The position numbers and the translations under genes were made by a program. The notes under the pieces were generated by a model. That model was given only the letters and a program-made list of their open reading frames with translations. It searched no databases and was not told where the DNA came from. From Streptomyces sp. M92 (lineage in GTDB: Bacteria; Actinomycetota; Actinomycetes; Streptomycetales; Streptomycetaceae), in NCBI RefSeq assembly GCF_028473745.1, contig NZ_CP101137.1, forward strand, positions 5,518,001 through 5,582,000: a stretch of 64,000 nt of DNA. The letters are read 5' to 3'. Within the stretch, counting starts at the first letter, position 1, and each line of letters begins with the position of its first letter. Below, in pieces: positions 43,658 to 54,077 of this stretch.

Positions 43658-46345
43658 TCAGAACTTGCAGGCCTTCTTCAGGGCCGGAATGCCCAGCAGC
43701 GCCGCGACGGCCTTGCGGTGCGCCGAGGTCAGCTTGCGGCGCTTGGCATAGGTCTGGATGAGTTTCGCGGTTTTCTTGACCCCGATCTTCTTCACCAGCT
43801 TCACGGCGGTCAGTACGCGCTTGGAGCTGCCCGCGGGCGTGAAGGTGAAGATAAAGCCGGACACCGCCAGCGCGCACTTGGCGATCTTCCTCGTGGTGGA
43901 CCACCAAGAGGGGTCGATCACGATGGGGAACGAGCTGCTTGTGTCGAAGTCGACGTGCTGGACGAGCTTGTTGCCCACGACTTTGTAGCTGGTCGGCACG
44001 TCATTGCCGACGGCGTCCTTGGCCCAGGGGGCGTCGAAGAAGCCGGCGGTGTTCGATGCGGGGGCTTTCCCGGCATTCTCGTCACCCGCTGCGTAGAGCG
44101 AGACCGAGCCATCGTCGTGCGTGACGGCCTTCATCCCCGCGGGCATGGTGAAGCCGGTCTCGTAGTCGTGCGGCGCGCTGCCGTTCTTCAGAATGTTCAG
44201 CGTGCGCGATCCGCCGTCGACGGTGGGCTGTACGACGGTCTCGACCGGGCCGGTCGACGTGTAGACGACGTTGCCGCCGACCTGGGTACCCTTGGTGCCG
44301 GCCGCGGGGATGGTCAGCTTGTTGGGCATGAGGTCGTTGCGGATGTCGATGGCGTTGTTCGTGCCGTCCCAGGGGACGGAGACCACGTTGTCTTCGGTGA
44401 CCGCGATGGACGCGTAGGTGGAGTCCGACGAGGTCGCGGCGGTGACGTCGGCGGCGTCGGAGTACGTGTTCGCCAGGCCGAGGGCGTTCTCCGCTGCTGT
44501 CGGCTTCCACGCGGTGTCGACAGTGAAGCGGACCGGGTCGGACCAGCCGTTGGCGTAGTGAGTGCCGTCGTAAGCGGTGGTCCGGAGGCTGTACGTGTGG
44601 CCCGACAAGAGCTTGCCCGCGGGGACCTTCACCTGCGAGGTGCTGTTGGCCGGCACCGGGACGGCGTTGACGGTGGTGACCACCTTGCCGGTCGCGGTGT
44701 CGGTGATCTCGTAGGTGCCGGTGACCTCGTCCTTGCCGTTGGTGTCCACGGTGGAGAAGCGGAGGACCGGCGTGGTGGTGTTCACCCGGAAGATGCCGCC
44801 GGAGGAGATGAAGGGTGGGCCGGCCTGGAGGTTGACCCCGTTGTAGGGGCGGTAGTTGTAGGTCACTTCCAGGGTGGGGATCTGGTCCTCGTTGACGGCG
44901 TTGGCGGAGTAGAACCGCTTCCAGCCGTACGGGTCGGATTCGTCGGCGGCCTTCAACGCCAGGGATCCGGTCTCCGCCTGGGCGGAGGACCAAGTCTGCG
45001 CGAGCTTGGTGATGTCGGCCGTGACCCAGCCCGCGTTGTTGCAGGTCGCGGACTTGGTCTCGGTGGAGGTTGCGATCTTCTCCGTCATCGTCGGTTGCTT
45101 GGTCCACCGGGTGTTGGTGTCGGCGGCCCCCGCCGCCCACACCTCCCAGCTGCGCTTTGCGCAGGACCAGGAGTGGTAGTTCCACAGTTTCAGTGACGCC
45201 TTGGACACCAGTGCGTCGGCGAAGTTCGCGGTGCGGAAGGTCAGGAAGGACCGCGCGACGCGCTTGGTGGTGCCCTCGAGATCGCCGGGCCAGCCCACCT
45301 TCAGGTCGGTGCTCGCGGATTGGTCGGTGGTGTCGCCGCCCTGCACGAAGGTGTCGAAGAGGACGTCGAGGGCCTCCGTCGCCGGGTCGACCGTGACGGG
45401 GTACTGCGTGCTGGGGGCGGTGAGCCAGTCGGCGCCCGGGTGCAGGGTGAGCTGTACGGTGGTGCCGGACTGGGTGACGTCCATGGCGACCCGCTTGCGG
45501 TTGACGTGCTCCCCGGAGCGCGGATCGACCTGACTGTCCCACATCGTGGGTGCCGGCATCGTCGCGACGGTCTCGCCGGAGTCGTCCACAAAGTCGACGC
45601 CGCCGTCAGTGCCGGACTTGGCGGTCATACCCTCGGGCAGCACGATCGGCAGCACCAGGGGCGCGCCGCCGCGCGGGGCCCGCCGCAGTTGGAGGAATTG
45701 CTCGAAACCGGTGCGGGTGGCCTCGACGACCAGGTCACCGCCGGGAACGGCGTTCTCGTAGGTGGCGGTGTTGCCGGACAGCCGTGGGGCGGGCAGGCCG
45801 CCCTTCCACTGGACGGCGATCCTGTGGTCGCCGCTGCCCAGGGTGACCAGGTCGCGGGCCTGCGTCCGCGGTGCCGCCGCGGCGCTGCGCAGCGAGGGCG
45901 CCAGGGCGCCGCCCTTTCCGGCGAGGGAAAGCCCCCGCGGATGGGCTTTGGCGACGATGTCACCGTCGGCCTCGCGTCGAAGGTCCACGTCGACGTCCGT
46001 CCAGCGTCCGTCCTTGAGCATCCGGACGGGCGCTACGGATGTCTCTCGGGTAAGGGTGCCGTCGGAGTTGGCGAATACGGTGTCAGTCTCCGTGCGCATC
46101 TGCAGGACCTCGACCCGGTGGTCCTGCATCCGTGCGGCGGTCTGTGCCGCTTCGACGCTCTCGGCCTCCTTGACCGGGTGGGTTCTGAGCTGGTCGACCG
46201 CCTCCAGCAGCCCAGAGACGGCACGCTCCGCCTCCGCGTCCGCAGGGCTGGTTCCGCCGGCTGCGACGGCGACGTTCGGCGTGGCCAGGAGCACGGCTGT
46301 GGCGGTCAGCATGGCTATGCCGGCGGCATGCCAGGTGGTTCTCAT
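43658..46345 (-). CDS. Secreted DNRLRE-domain protein with cationic C-terminal tip
   Basis: 895 residues from ATG 46345 (an ATG 15 nt upstream is possible). The signal peptide is MRTTWHAAGIAMLTATAVLL with cleavage likely after NVAVAA. A coiled stretch follows (residues about 30-85), then a long beta-rich region with a DNRLRE-type module (LDVLFDTFVQGGDTTDQSAS, SFLTFRTANFADALVSKASL) and fibronectin-like strands. This is the delivery part seen before RHS repeats in actinobacteria, but here no RHS repeats follow. After the block PIVIDPSWW (about residue 815) the last 80 residues are strongly basic and amphipathic (KRVLTAVKLVKKIGVKKTAK), with Cys near both ends of the tip. I read it as a toxin tip. 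Confidence 0.85.
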   Translation of the reverse strand: MRTTWHAAGIAMLTATAVLLATPNVAVAAGGTSPADAEAERAVSGLLEAVDQLRTHPVKEAESVEAAQTAARMQDHRVEVLQMRTETDTVFANSDGTLTRETSVAPVRMLKDGRWTDVDVDLRREADGDIVAKAHPRGLSLAGKGGALAPSLRSAAAAPRTQARDLVTLGSGDHRIAVQWKGGLPAPRLSGNTATYENAVPGGDLVVEATRTGFEQFLQLRRAPRGGAPLVLPIVLPEGMTAKSGTDGGVDFVDDSGETVATMPAPTMWDSQVDPRSGEHVNRKRVAMDVTQSGTTVQLTLHPGADWLTAPSTQYPVTVDPATEALDVLFDTFVQGGDTTDQSASTDLKVGWPGDLEGTTKRVARSFLTFRTANFADALVSKASLKLWNYHSWSCAKRSWEVWAAGAADTNTRWTKQPTMTEKIATSTETKSATCNNAGWVTADITKLAQTWSSAQAETGSLALKAADESDPYGWKRFYSANAVNEDQIPTLEVTYNYRPYNGVNLQAGPPFISSGGIFRVNTTTPVLRFSTVDTNGKDEVTGTYEITDTATGKVVTTVNAVPVPANSTSQVKVPAGKLLSGHTYSLRTTAYDGTHYANGWSDPVRFTVDTAWKPTAAENALGLANTYSDAADVTAATSSDSTYASIAVTEDNVVSVPWDGTNNAIDIRNDLMPNKLTIPAAGTKGTQVGGNVVYTSTGPVETVVQPTVDGGSRTLNILKNGSAPHDYETGFTMPAGMKAVTHDDGSVSLYAAGDENAGKAPASNTAGFFDAPWAKDAVGNDVPTSYKVVGNKLVQHVDFDTSSSFPIVIDPSWWSTTRKIAKCALAVSGFIFTFTPAGSSKRVLTAVKLVKKIGVKKTAKLIQTYAKRRKLTSAHRKAVAALLGIPALKKACKF

Positions 46346-46639
46346 GTGTGTACTTTCCATGGTCGCAGCACGCGGCCCGCCGATGTTGTTCCCCCCGGCG
46401 GATCGAGCTGCAAATGATCTTTGAGTGGTGTAATAGAAACACATGTCCTACAAAAATGCCCACTTCAGGCGTTGAGTAGGACAGATGTAACGCTCTGAGT
46501 GACACTGGGCCGCCCGACAACAGACCGTGACAAACGACGACTTGCAGCGATGCGGGACGTGGCTCTCGGTGCCGCAGTGCTCCCCGGAGTCAGGCCGGGG
46601 CTGTGAAGCTGTGGCAACACGCGCTGGTGGCCATGACGA

Positions 46640-47330
46640 TCAGGACGCCGCAGCCCACCGCCGGCGGCCGCATTGCCCACGATCGCGCCGCACCCACTCG
46701 TTGTGCGGGAGCGGAAGCCGCAGCGGGGCGCCGCTCCATGAGGCGAGGGGAATGTGCACGCGGTCGTCGACGAGGCGCCGGAATCCGGCGTCGTAGTCGT
46801 GACCGGTGCCGACGGGCACGGTCTCGTCGAGCACGGCCGCGAAGAGCAGGTCGTACTTGGGCAGCTGCGTGGAGGCAAGCAAGGGTCAGAAGGCGTTCGC
46901 GTTCGAGAGCCGGGGCGGCGTCTCGGCCCGGAACGCCATCGCGGCCTCGAAGTAGGCGACGGCGTCATGGGCGGCGCGGTCGATGAGGACGATGTCGGCG
47001 CCCTGGGCGACGGCGTTGGTCACGTGGAGGATGCCCTGCGCGATGATCCACTCGGTGGACTGGACGGTGTAGTTCCAGCCTCGCATCGCTTCGGGCTGGC
47101 TGGCACGCCGGTGGAGTTCTTCGGTCAGGACGCGGCGCTCGGTGAACCGCGCGGGTGGCCAGTGTCGCCAGTGCACTACGGGCGGGCTCTTGTCGAAGGT
47201 GCAGGTGCCCTCCAGGCGAAGTTGGTTCAGGTGCAGGGTTTTGGCGACAGGCACCCCGGCAGATCGAGGTCGGAGAGGACCAGACGCGCCGTCTCTGCCC
47301 CACGCAGCGATGCGACCCGTACCCCCCGGG
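46640..47330 (-). pseudogene. Conserved protein, possibly an AAA/NadR-like ATPase, frameshifted
   Basis: Pieces in order: LVLSDLDLPG, then after a shift VAKTLHLNQLRLEGTCTFDK, TEWIIAQGILHVTNAVAQGA and DIVLIDRAAHDAVAYFEAAM, then after a shift near 46884 LPKYDLLFAAVLDETVPVGT and GHDYDAGFRRLVDDRVHIPL. The I-D-R-A-x-x-D block and the P-x-Y-D-L-L-F block are reminiscent of AAA_28/nucleoside-kinase-like ATPases. No Walker A motif survives. At least two frameshifts. Confidence 0.45.
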
Positions 47331-47358
47331 TGTCCGGTTTCCCTTAGCGTAGTTCTCG

Positions 47359-48918
47359 TCAGGCCTCGGTAAGCGTGGTTTTCTGGGATGCTCGTGTGGC
47401 GTTCAGTGCCCGGATGATGCGGATCAGGTCGGCGGGGGCGGCGGCGAGGCGGACCGGTTCGCCCGCGTCGTCGAGTTCGGCGACGTGCCAGCTGCGGGGA
47501 ACGGCTTCGCCGTCGCCGCCGCGCAGTCGCCGTACGCCCTGGAGCGTGAGCCGCTGCACCGGGATCGGTCGCGCCGCGAACCGTCCCGGGCCGGGGTGCG
47601 GAACGACCGCCGGCGGGTTGTCGCCGAGCACGATGTGGGTGCCGAAGTGGTTCGGGTTGTAGTCGGTGCTCTCCAGGAAGCGGGCGGCGAGGAACACGTC
47701 TGCGGCAGCGGGCTCCCGAGGCGAGGCCCCGGATGCCGCTTCGAGGGGTGTTCGGACCCGGGTCGCGCGCCAGGCCAGGACGAACAGGCCCGACGTGGCG
47801 AGCGTCCCCGCAGCCGCCCAGACGAGGAAACCGGTGGAGGCCGGCGGCCCCAGGGGGTGGAGGTAGCAGAGCGGCAGCAGCCACAGGGCCGTGGCGCCCA
47901 GAGCGCCGAGGAACGGCAGCACCGACGGCAGCACCTCGTCGTCGGCAAGCCGCCGCCCGCGCCGGTGCACCAGGAGCCGGGCGGCCGGCCAGCCGGCGAC
48001 GAGGGCGAGCGTAGCCGCGATGACGGCCACCGAACCGGCGCTGGTGAAGTGCTCGCGCCAGACGTGTCGGTTGCCCGCGACCACCCTCACCTGACCGCGC
48101 CACCAGGTGAGTTCGACGCGGTCACCGGCTCGAAATCCCTGAGCTCCCTCGCGGGAAACCGTGATCCGGTCCACGGGCCGGCCGCTGGCGAAGTACAGCC
48201 GGCTAGGCTGCTTCGCCCCGCCCACCTCGGTCCACGCGATCACGGCGTCCTCGGTGGTCAGGCACTCTCGACTCTCGGTGGACGCCGTCCCAGCGTGACA
48301 CGGGACGGCCGACGTCCACGCCTCCTTCGTCGCCCCGGTGACGGGCACGAACCACGCAGCCAGCCCCGCGCCCGCGAGCAACAGCACGCACAGGACCAAC
48401 GGCACAGCGACCCCGCGCCCGCTGGTGCGCTTGGAGATCACAGCGAGATGGTCAGACTCCGGCTCCCCGTGCCGACGGTGAAGCGTCCGCAACGCGTCCA
48501 GCGTCGCCTCGAAGTCCGCCCGGTCCTGCCGGGATACGGACAGCGGCAGGGGAAGCCGTCGGGTGCGGCCATTGCGCCCCACCATGCCGACGCGGAAGTA
48601 CTCCTCCCCGTGCCGCCCGTACTGGATGTGGACGCGCAGATCGGCGATGTCGCGCCACGACACGCTTCTGCGGCGGCGCAGCCGCGAGCCGGTGTGCACG
48701 CCGTACGCATCCGCTCTCACCTCCAGGGTGACAGCGTGGAGGAACGCGACACCCACCACAGCGGCCAGCAGTCCGCCGCCCACCCACCAGTCCACGAACT
48801 CGCCCGAGTACACCAGGCGTCCCGCAGCCAGGACAGCACCGGCCGCGCCCAGCCCGACGAACACCCACAAGGGCCGGGTACGCGGGGGACGGCAGATCAC
48901 TTCCTCGCCAGCAGTCAT
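47359..48918 (-). CDS. Multi-pass membrane protein with PH-like domain
   Basis: 519 residues from ATG 48918. Two hydrophobic segments near the start (residues 17-35 and 45-62) are followed by a PH-like strand pattern (DAYGVHTGSRLRRRRSVSWR). Further membrane helices lie at about 158-178, 282-303 and a pair near 330-390. The C-terminal cytoplasmic part (FLESTDYNPNHFGTHIVLGD, RSWHVAELDDAGEPVRLAAA) is soluble. I do not recognise a named function. It lies downstream of unrelated sequence and upstream of the ATPase-like pseudogene. Confidence 0.7.
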   Translation of the reverse strand: MTAGEEVICRPPRTRPLWVFVGLGAAGAVLAAGRLVYSGEFVDWWVGGGLLAAVVGVAFLHAVTLEVRADAYGVHTGSRLRRRRSVSWRDIADLRVHIQYGRHGEEYFRVGMVGRNGRTRRLPLPLSVSRQDRADFEATLDALRTLHRRHGEPESDHLAVISKRTSGRGVAVPLVLCVLLLAGAGLAAWFVPVTGATKEAWTSAVPCHAGTASTESRECLTTEDAVIAWTEVGGAKQPSRLYFASGRPVDRITVSREGAQGFRAGDRVELTWWRGQVRVVAGNRHVWREHFTSAGSVAVIAATLALVAGWPAARLLVHRRGRRLADDEVLPSVLPFLGALGATALWLLPLCYLHPLGPPASTGFLVWAAAGTLATSGLFVLAWRATRVRTPLEAASGASPREPAAADVFLAARFLESTDYNPNHFGTHIVLGDNPPAVVPHPGPGRFAARPIPVQRLTLQGVRRLRGGDGEAVPRSWHVAELDDAGEPVRLAAAPADLIRIIRALNATRASQKTTLTEA

Positions 48919-49500
48919 GCGTGCAGCGTGCCACCGATGCCACCACCGACGCTTGAACGGCACCCGGCAGTGTTCCGGTCCTTGAGGCTGCCGGGGGTGG
49001 ACCGAGGACGTGTGGTGAGAGAACGGCCCAAAGCCCCGGGAGGTGACGCGGGCCCTACCAAAGTACGGCCTACTGGTCACGTGCCGCGATGCCCGACTCA
49101 TAGCAGGCCTGCGGAGCTGGTCCGAACCACCCGGGCGTACCGCCCAGCGGTTCGCGAAGCGCGATCGCTACAGAGCGCCACCTGGGAACAAACCCAGCCG
49201 TCCACTCGAGCAGCCCCGTGAGCCCACGTGCGCCGAGGTACAAAGCCGAGTTGGTTGACTGGCCAGAGTCAATCGATCATGTGGTGGAGGGACAACCTCC
49301 AGCTTCCCGAGAGGGCCGGCTACGTCTGCGACTCGCACCGCGACCGGTGGAAGCGGCTGCCGGACGTGCCGCAGGGCCTGGTGTGCGGCACGTCCGGCGA
49401 CGAGGGTGCGCGGGCACACTGTTCGTCTACCCGGCGACGCGCTCATCGAGGTCAATGATGCGTGCCCTGCCCGGCTCTGACCGCAGCCCTGGCACCGGAT
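48919..49500. other. No supported gene; upstream edge of the Rhs gene
   Basis: One plus-strand frame (49228-49458) contains WWRDNLQLPERAGYVCDSHR and LPDVPQGLVCGTSGDEGARA, which is protein-like with two Cys but not recognised. Immediately before the Rhs gene, in two frames, HRILDTRLNDALVARVNVSI shows that Rhs homology begins at about 49485. No signal peptide or DNRLRE part is found. Confidence 0.45.
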
Positions 49501-52490
49501 CCTCGACACCCGCCTGAACGACGCCCTGGTGGCGCGGGTGAACGTCTCCATCGGCAACCTGGTGCTCGCCGCGACCGACTTCGACATCGCCGGCGTCGGT
49601 CAGAAGCTGCAGCTGACCCGCACCTACAACTCCCTCGAGGCCCCGTGGGGGAAGGTGTCGCAGCGCTGGTGGCAGGCCTACGAACGCTACCTCCAGGTCG
49701 GCGACGGCGAGGTGGACGTCTTCGATGCCACCGGGAACCTGCTGCGCTTCACCGCCAACGCGGACGGCACCTACCAGGCGCCGACGGGCTACTCGAAGGA
49801 CCTGAAGAGGAACGCGGACGGCACCTACACCCTCACCGACCGCAAGTCCGGCACCAAGGACACCTACAACGAGCACGGCACCCTGACCAAGGTCACCGAC
49901 AAGAACGACGGCACGATCACCGTCGACCAGCACGACGAAGGCAGCGAGCACAAGGGCTACAAACTCACCGAGACCCGCACGGGCCACTGGATCGACCTGG
50001 TCAAGACCTACCCGAACCAGTGGCAGGCCAAGGACCACACCGGCCGCACCGCCGTCCTCGACCTCGACGCGGCCGGAAACCTCACCAAGGTGACGGACAC
50101 CGCCGGCAAGGCCGCCGCCTACGAGTACGACTCCTCCCGCCGCCTGACGAAGGTGACCACCCCCGAAGGCACCGTCACCCTCTTCACCTACGACAGCCAC
50201 AACCGCGTCACGTCCATGCAACGCGCCACCGGCCCGTCGGGCAGCGGCCACACCGGCCCGACCTGGCGCTACGACTACACGGCTGCGACCCCGTCGGATG
50301 CGGGCACGACGACGGTCACCGACCCCGACGGCGATGCCACCAAGTACGTCCACAACGCTGACGGTGAGGTCACCAAGGTCACCGACCCGCTCGGCCATTC
50401 CCGTCACGCCACCTACAAGAATCACCTGACCCAGACTGCTGTCGACGCGATGGGTACCGGCAGCGACGGCACCGGCGGCAACACCACCACCTATGGCTGG
50501 GACGACCGCAACAACCCCGTTTCCCAGAAGCTGCCGATGGGCGCGACGGCCTCGGTGAGCGCCTACCAGACGATCGCCGGCACCGACCTGCCCAGCGGCA
50601 TGACCGGAGCCAACGGCCGCAAGGACACCTTCAAGTACGACACCAACGGCAACACCCTGTCGGTCACCACATCCGGCACCGCCGGCGCGAACCGGGAGTA
50701 CACCTACAACAAGGACACCCCGACCTGCGGCGGTTTCGAGGGCCAGCGCTGCACGGCCAAGGACGGCAACGGCAAGGTCACCTCCTTCACCTACGACGAC
50801 CAGGGCAACCTGATCAAGGTGAAGCCGCCGGCGCCGCTGGGGGAGACGACCTACACCTACGACGCGCTGGGCCGGGTCGAGACGGTCAAGGACGGCCGCG
50901 GCATCACCACCGTCTACGGCTACGACTCCCGCGACCGCGTCCGCGAAGTCTCCTCGACGAACTTCACCGTCACCTACTCCTACGACGGCGACGGCAACGT
51001 CAAGTCCCGCACGGACGCCTCGGGCACTACGAAGTGGGACTACGACAAGCTCAACCGCGAAAGCGTCCGTACCCTGCAGAACGGCGCCCAGACCGCGCTC
51101 GCCTATACCCCCGGCGGGGACGTCGACTTCTACACCGACCCGACCGGCACCACGGACTACACCTGGGACAAGGCCGGCCGCCTCGACCACCTCACCGCGC
51201 CGGACGGCAAGAAGACCGACTTTGACTACAACAACAACGACAAGCGCACCAAGACGGTCTACCCCGGCGGCACCACCCAGACCCCTGACCATCGACGACA
51301 ACGGCCGCCCCGAGCGGATCAAGACCACCTCGGGCACGCAGACCTTCGTCGACCTCTCCTACAGCTACGCGAGCGCGGGCAAGGACACCACCAAGATCCG
51401 CTCCCGCACCGACAACCTCACCAAGCTCAAGACCAGCTACACCTACGACTCCCAGGACCGCCTCTCCTACGCTCTCGAGGCCGACGCGGCGGGTGCGCGC
51501 AAGGCGTCGTGGCTGTACTGCTGGGACAAGGCCGGCAACCTCACCAGCCGAGACGGCAGCAAGAACACCTGCCCCGGCGCCACCACCTACACCTACAACG
51601 ACGCCTCCGAGCTGACCGGCAAGAACGGCTCCACCACCGGCTGGTCCTACGACAAGCGCGGCAACGAAACCGCCGCAGCCGGCAACACACCCCGCACGGG
51701 CGAGTCCTGCACGGACTACAGCCAGCTGTCCGGCATCACCACCGGTGGCAAGACCTACGACCTGGTCCACGCCGGCACCACCAACGCCGAACGCACCAAA
51801 CTCGGCTCCACCTGGTTCCACCACACCGCCCTCGGACTCGCCTCCACCACCACGAACGGCGTCGACACCGGATTCATCCGCGAACCGGCGGGCACCTTGA
51901 ACTCCATGACGACTGGGGGGAAGTCCTACTACTACCTCACCGACGCCACCGGCAACGTCTTCGGCCTCGCCGACGACACCGGCAAGCGCACCCACACCTA
52001 CGCCTACGGCCCCACCGGCCTTCCCCGCACCACGCCGACCGAGGCCGTCCCCCAGCCGTACCGCTACGCGGGTGCGTACGTCGACCCGACGGGCCTGTAC
52101 AAGATGGGCCACCGCTACTACGACCCCACTCTCGGCCGCTTCACCCAGCCCGACCCCTCCGGCCAGGAGAAGAACGCGTACATGTACGCGGGCGGCGATC
52201 CGATCAACAACACGGACCCCAGCGGGTTGTCGCTGATAAGTTTCGCAAGCAGCGCGATGAAGAAGGTTGGCGTTGCCAGCGACATCGTGGCGGTCGGGCA
52301 ATTTGCAAGCCAGGTTTCGAGCGGGCAGTACAAAGAGGCGGCAGGTACCGCACTTAGTTTCGCGGCCGACAAGGCTTTCACAGCAGGGTGCACCTACTTC
52401 ACCGGAGGAGCGGGTGCCGCTCCCTGCGCTGTCGGCGGTATGGCAGTGGGTGAAGGAGTCAATCGCTTGTACAGCAGCGCGACCAGTTGA
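49485..52490 (+). pseudogene. Rhs (YD-repeat) protein, N-truncated and frameshifted, tip 2
   Basis: A large Rhs protein: DALVARVNVSIGNLVLAATD, the TRTYNSLEAPWG entry, at least a dozen YD repeats (for example YEYDSSRRLTKVTTPEGTVT, YTYDALGRVETVKDGRGITT), then the core end RYAGAYVDPTGLYKMGHRYY, LGRFTQPDPSGQ and DPSGL. The tip after 52229 is 86 residues (SLISFASSAMKKVGVASDIV and so on, with GGAGAAPCAVGGMAVGEGVN), weakly hydrophobic with two Cys. One extra C in the CCCC run at 51282-51285 shifts the frame; it could be a real mutation or a sequencing error. The secretion part is missing. A possible start is GTG 49529. Confidence 0.88.
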
Positions 52491-52521
52491 AACAGTTCCA
52501 ACTAGCTGAGGAGGCTTCCCA

Positions 52522-52656
52522 GTGGAGACAGCAGCAGACGGCATCGCCTTGGGCTATAAGGGCCTAGGCGGAGTGGCCACTTGGGCGATCGTTGCGATCA
52601 TCGCACTGGTCGTAGTCTGGGTGTTAATCAGCATGGCCCGTCGCAACCGCTCGTAG
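52522..52656 (+). CDS. Tiny single-helix membrane protein after Rhs tip 2
   Basis: 44 residues from GTG 52522, with GAGGAGG 8 nt upstream. VETAADGIALGYKGLGGVAT leads into one hydrophobic helix (WAIVAIIALVVVWVLISM) and ends ARRNRS. It starts 31 bp after the Rhs stop, in the same direction, so it is expressed with the toxin-like gene. Small size and membrane location fit an immunity protein against a membrane-active tip, or a small holin-like helper. Function not proven. Confidence 0.6.
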   Translation: METAADGIALGYKGLGGVATWAIVAIIALVVVWVLISMARRNRS

Positions 52657-52774
52657 CCCTTAGCGCCCACTCGCCCGCTCAATAGCACGAGCGACTGCGA
52701 AGGTGGACGTCCCTCGACCACACTTGGCGATCAGCCCCGCCCACCCATGTGGACGGGGCTGACGCTGCGTTAGG

Positions 52775-53710
52775 CGCACAACCTCACCAGCCAGGACGGC
52801 AGCAAGAACACCTGCCCCGGCGGCACCACCTATATCTACAACGATGTCTCCGAGCTGACCGGCAAGAACGGCTCCACCACCGGCTGGTCCTACGAAAAAC
52901 TCGGCAACGAAACCGGCGCAGCTGGCAACGCCCCCCGCACGGGCGAATCCCGGACCGACTACAGCCAGCTCGCCGGCGTCACCGCGGGCGGCAAGACCTA
53001 CGACCTGGTCCACGCCGGCACCAGCAACTACGAGCGCACCAAGCTCGGCTCGACGTGGTTCCACCACACCGCACTGGGTCTCGCGTCCACGACCACGAAC
53101 GGTGTCGACATCGGATTCATCCGCGAGCCTTCGGGCACGCTGAACTCCATGACGACTGGGGGGGGAAGTCCTACTACTACCTCACCGACGCCACCGGCAA
53201 CGTCCTCGGCCTCGTCGACGACACCGGCAAGCGGACGCACACCTACGCCTACGGTCCGACGGGCACGCCCCGAGGCACCACCACCGAGAACGTCCCCCAG
53301 CCCCACCGCTACGCGGGTGCGTACGTCGACCCGACGGGCCTGTGCAAGATGGGCCACCGCTACTGCGACCCCACTTCGGCCGCTTCACCCAGCCCGACCC
53401 CTCCGGCCAGGAAACCAACCCCTACTTCTACGCCGCCGGCGACCCGGTCAACCGGACCGACCCCACCGGCTTGTTCAGCTTCTCGGACATTCTGGACACC
53501 GGTGGTGAAATCTTCGGCGTCGTGTCTGGTTGCGTGTCGGGCGTCGGTGCAGCCGCATCAACCGGAACCATCCAGTACGCCGCTGCGGTCGGAGGAGTGG
53601 TTGGTGCCGGAGTTGGCAGCGCGGTTGGCGCCGGTGCCGCCGTGGTCGGCAGTTGTGCGTTGGGAGGCGTCGCGGGCTACTACGGAGCCGACATCATCAC
53701 CTACGGATGA
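52775..53710 (+). pseudogene. Second, partial Rhs cassette with glycine-rich tip 3
   Basis: Begins within the core (SQDGSKNTCPGGTTYIYNDV) with no start codon, parallel to 51540-52230 of the first Rhs gene. Frames change at the G6 run near 53161 and near 53376 (LGRFTQ block). After DPTGL (about 53470) the 78-residue tip FSFSDILDTGGEIFGVVSGC ends in a long Gly/Ala/Val stretch with a glycine-zipper look (AAAVGGVVGAGVGSAVGAGA, VVGSCALGGVAGYYGADII). It is a donor-type cassette. The tip frame itself is open to its stop. A two-helix membrane protein follows. Confidence 0.85.
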
Positions 53711-53758
53711 CGTTCAATCAGACGCCAACCAGACCATCTACAGGGGAGTGACGTACGA

Positions 53759-53965
53759 ATGACAGCGAGCGACGCCCCGATGACGGACGCTGTACGCGCT
53801 GTGCGGATCTTTTCCATCATTCTGATGGTGGGAGGTTTGAGTGGATGTATCGCGGGAGTCGCGACCGGTGACGCCGTTCCGATGGTGCTCGGGGCGATCG
53901 CCGTGGCATGTGGAGTGCTCCTGGCAGTCTTTGCCGTACTCGCCGGCCGTAAGGGCAAGTTCTGA
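53759..53965 (+). CDS. Small two-helix membrane protein after Rhs tip 3
   Basis: 68 residues, MTASDAPMTDAVRAVRIFSI, two hydrophobic segments (about residues 16-34 and 40-62, VPMVLGAIAVACGVLLAVFA) and the end AGRKGKF. GGGGAG precedes the ATG by about 10 nt. Same plan as the protein at 12102, which follows the related tip 1. It lies 48 bp after tip 3 and is the likely cognate immunity protein; inferred from position and pairing. Confidence 0.65.
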   Translation: MTASDAPMTDAVRAVRIFSIILMVGGLSGCIAGVATGDAVPMVLGAIAVACGVLLAVFAVLAGRKGKF

Positions 53966-54077
53966 CTCCCGATCCGTGAGGTGTGACCCTGCGTGCTGCA
54001 GGTGGACGGCGTCCTTGAGCGGGGAGTGAACACGGAGGCGCTCGGCCGAAGATCATGGCCGAGCGCCTTACTGGCTC

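Noticed and set aside
43718..46417. Long plus-strand frames opposite the DNRLRE protein
   Set aside because: Val/Gly/Arg-rich mirror images; the minus strand has signal peptide, domains and operon structure.
47485..49221. A 578-codon plus-strand frame opposite the PH-like membrane protein
   Set aside because: No motif and biased composition; the minus strand has membrane helices and a plausible start.
49560..51300. Possible CRISPR-like periodicity in the Rhs gene
   Set aside because: The repetition is YD-repeat coding sequence with variable units and no identical direct repeats or spacers.
49427..52544. 636- and 450-codon minus-strand frames opposite the Rhs gene
   Set aside because: Val/Gly/Ala-rich shadows of YD repeats.
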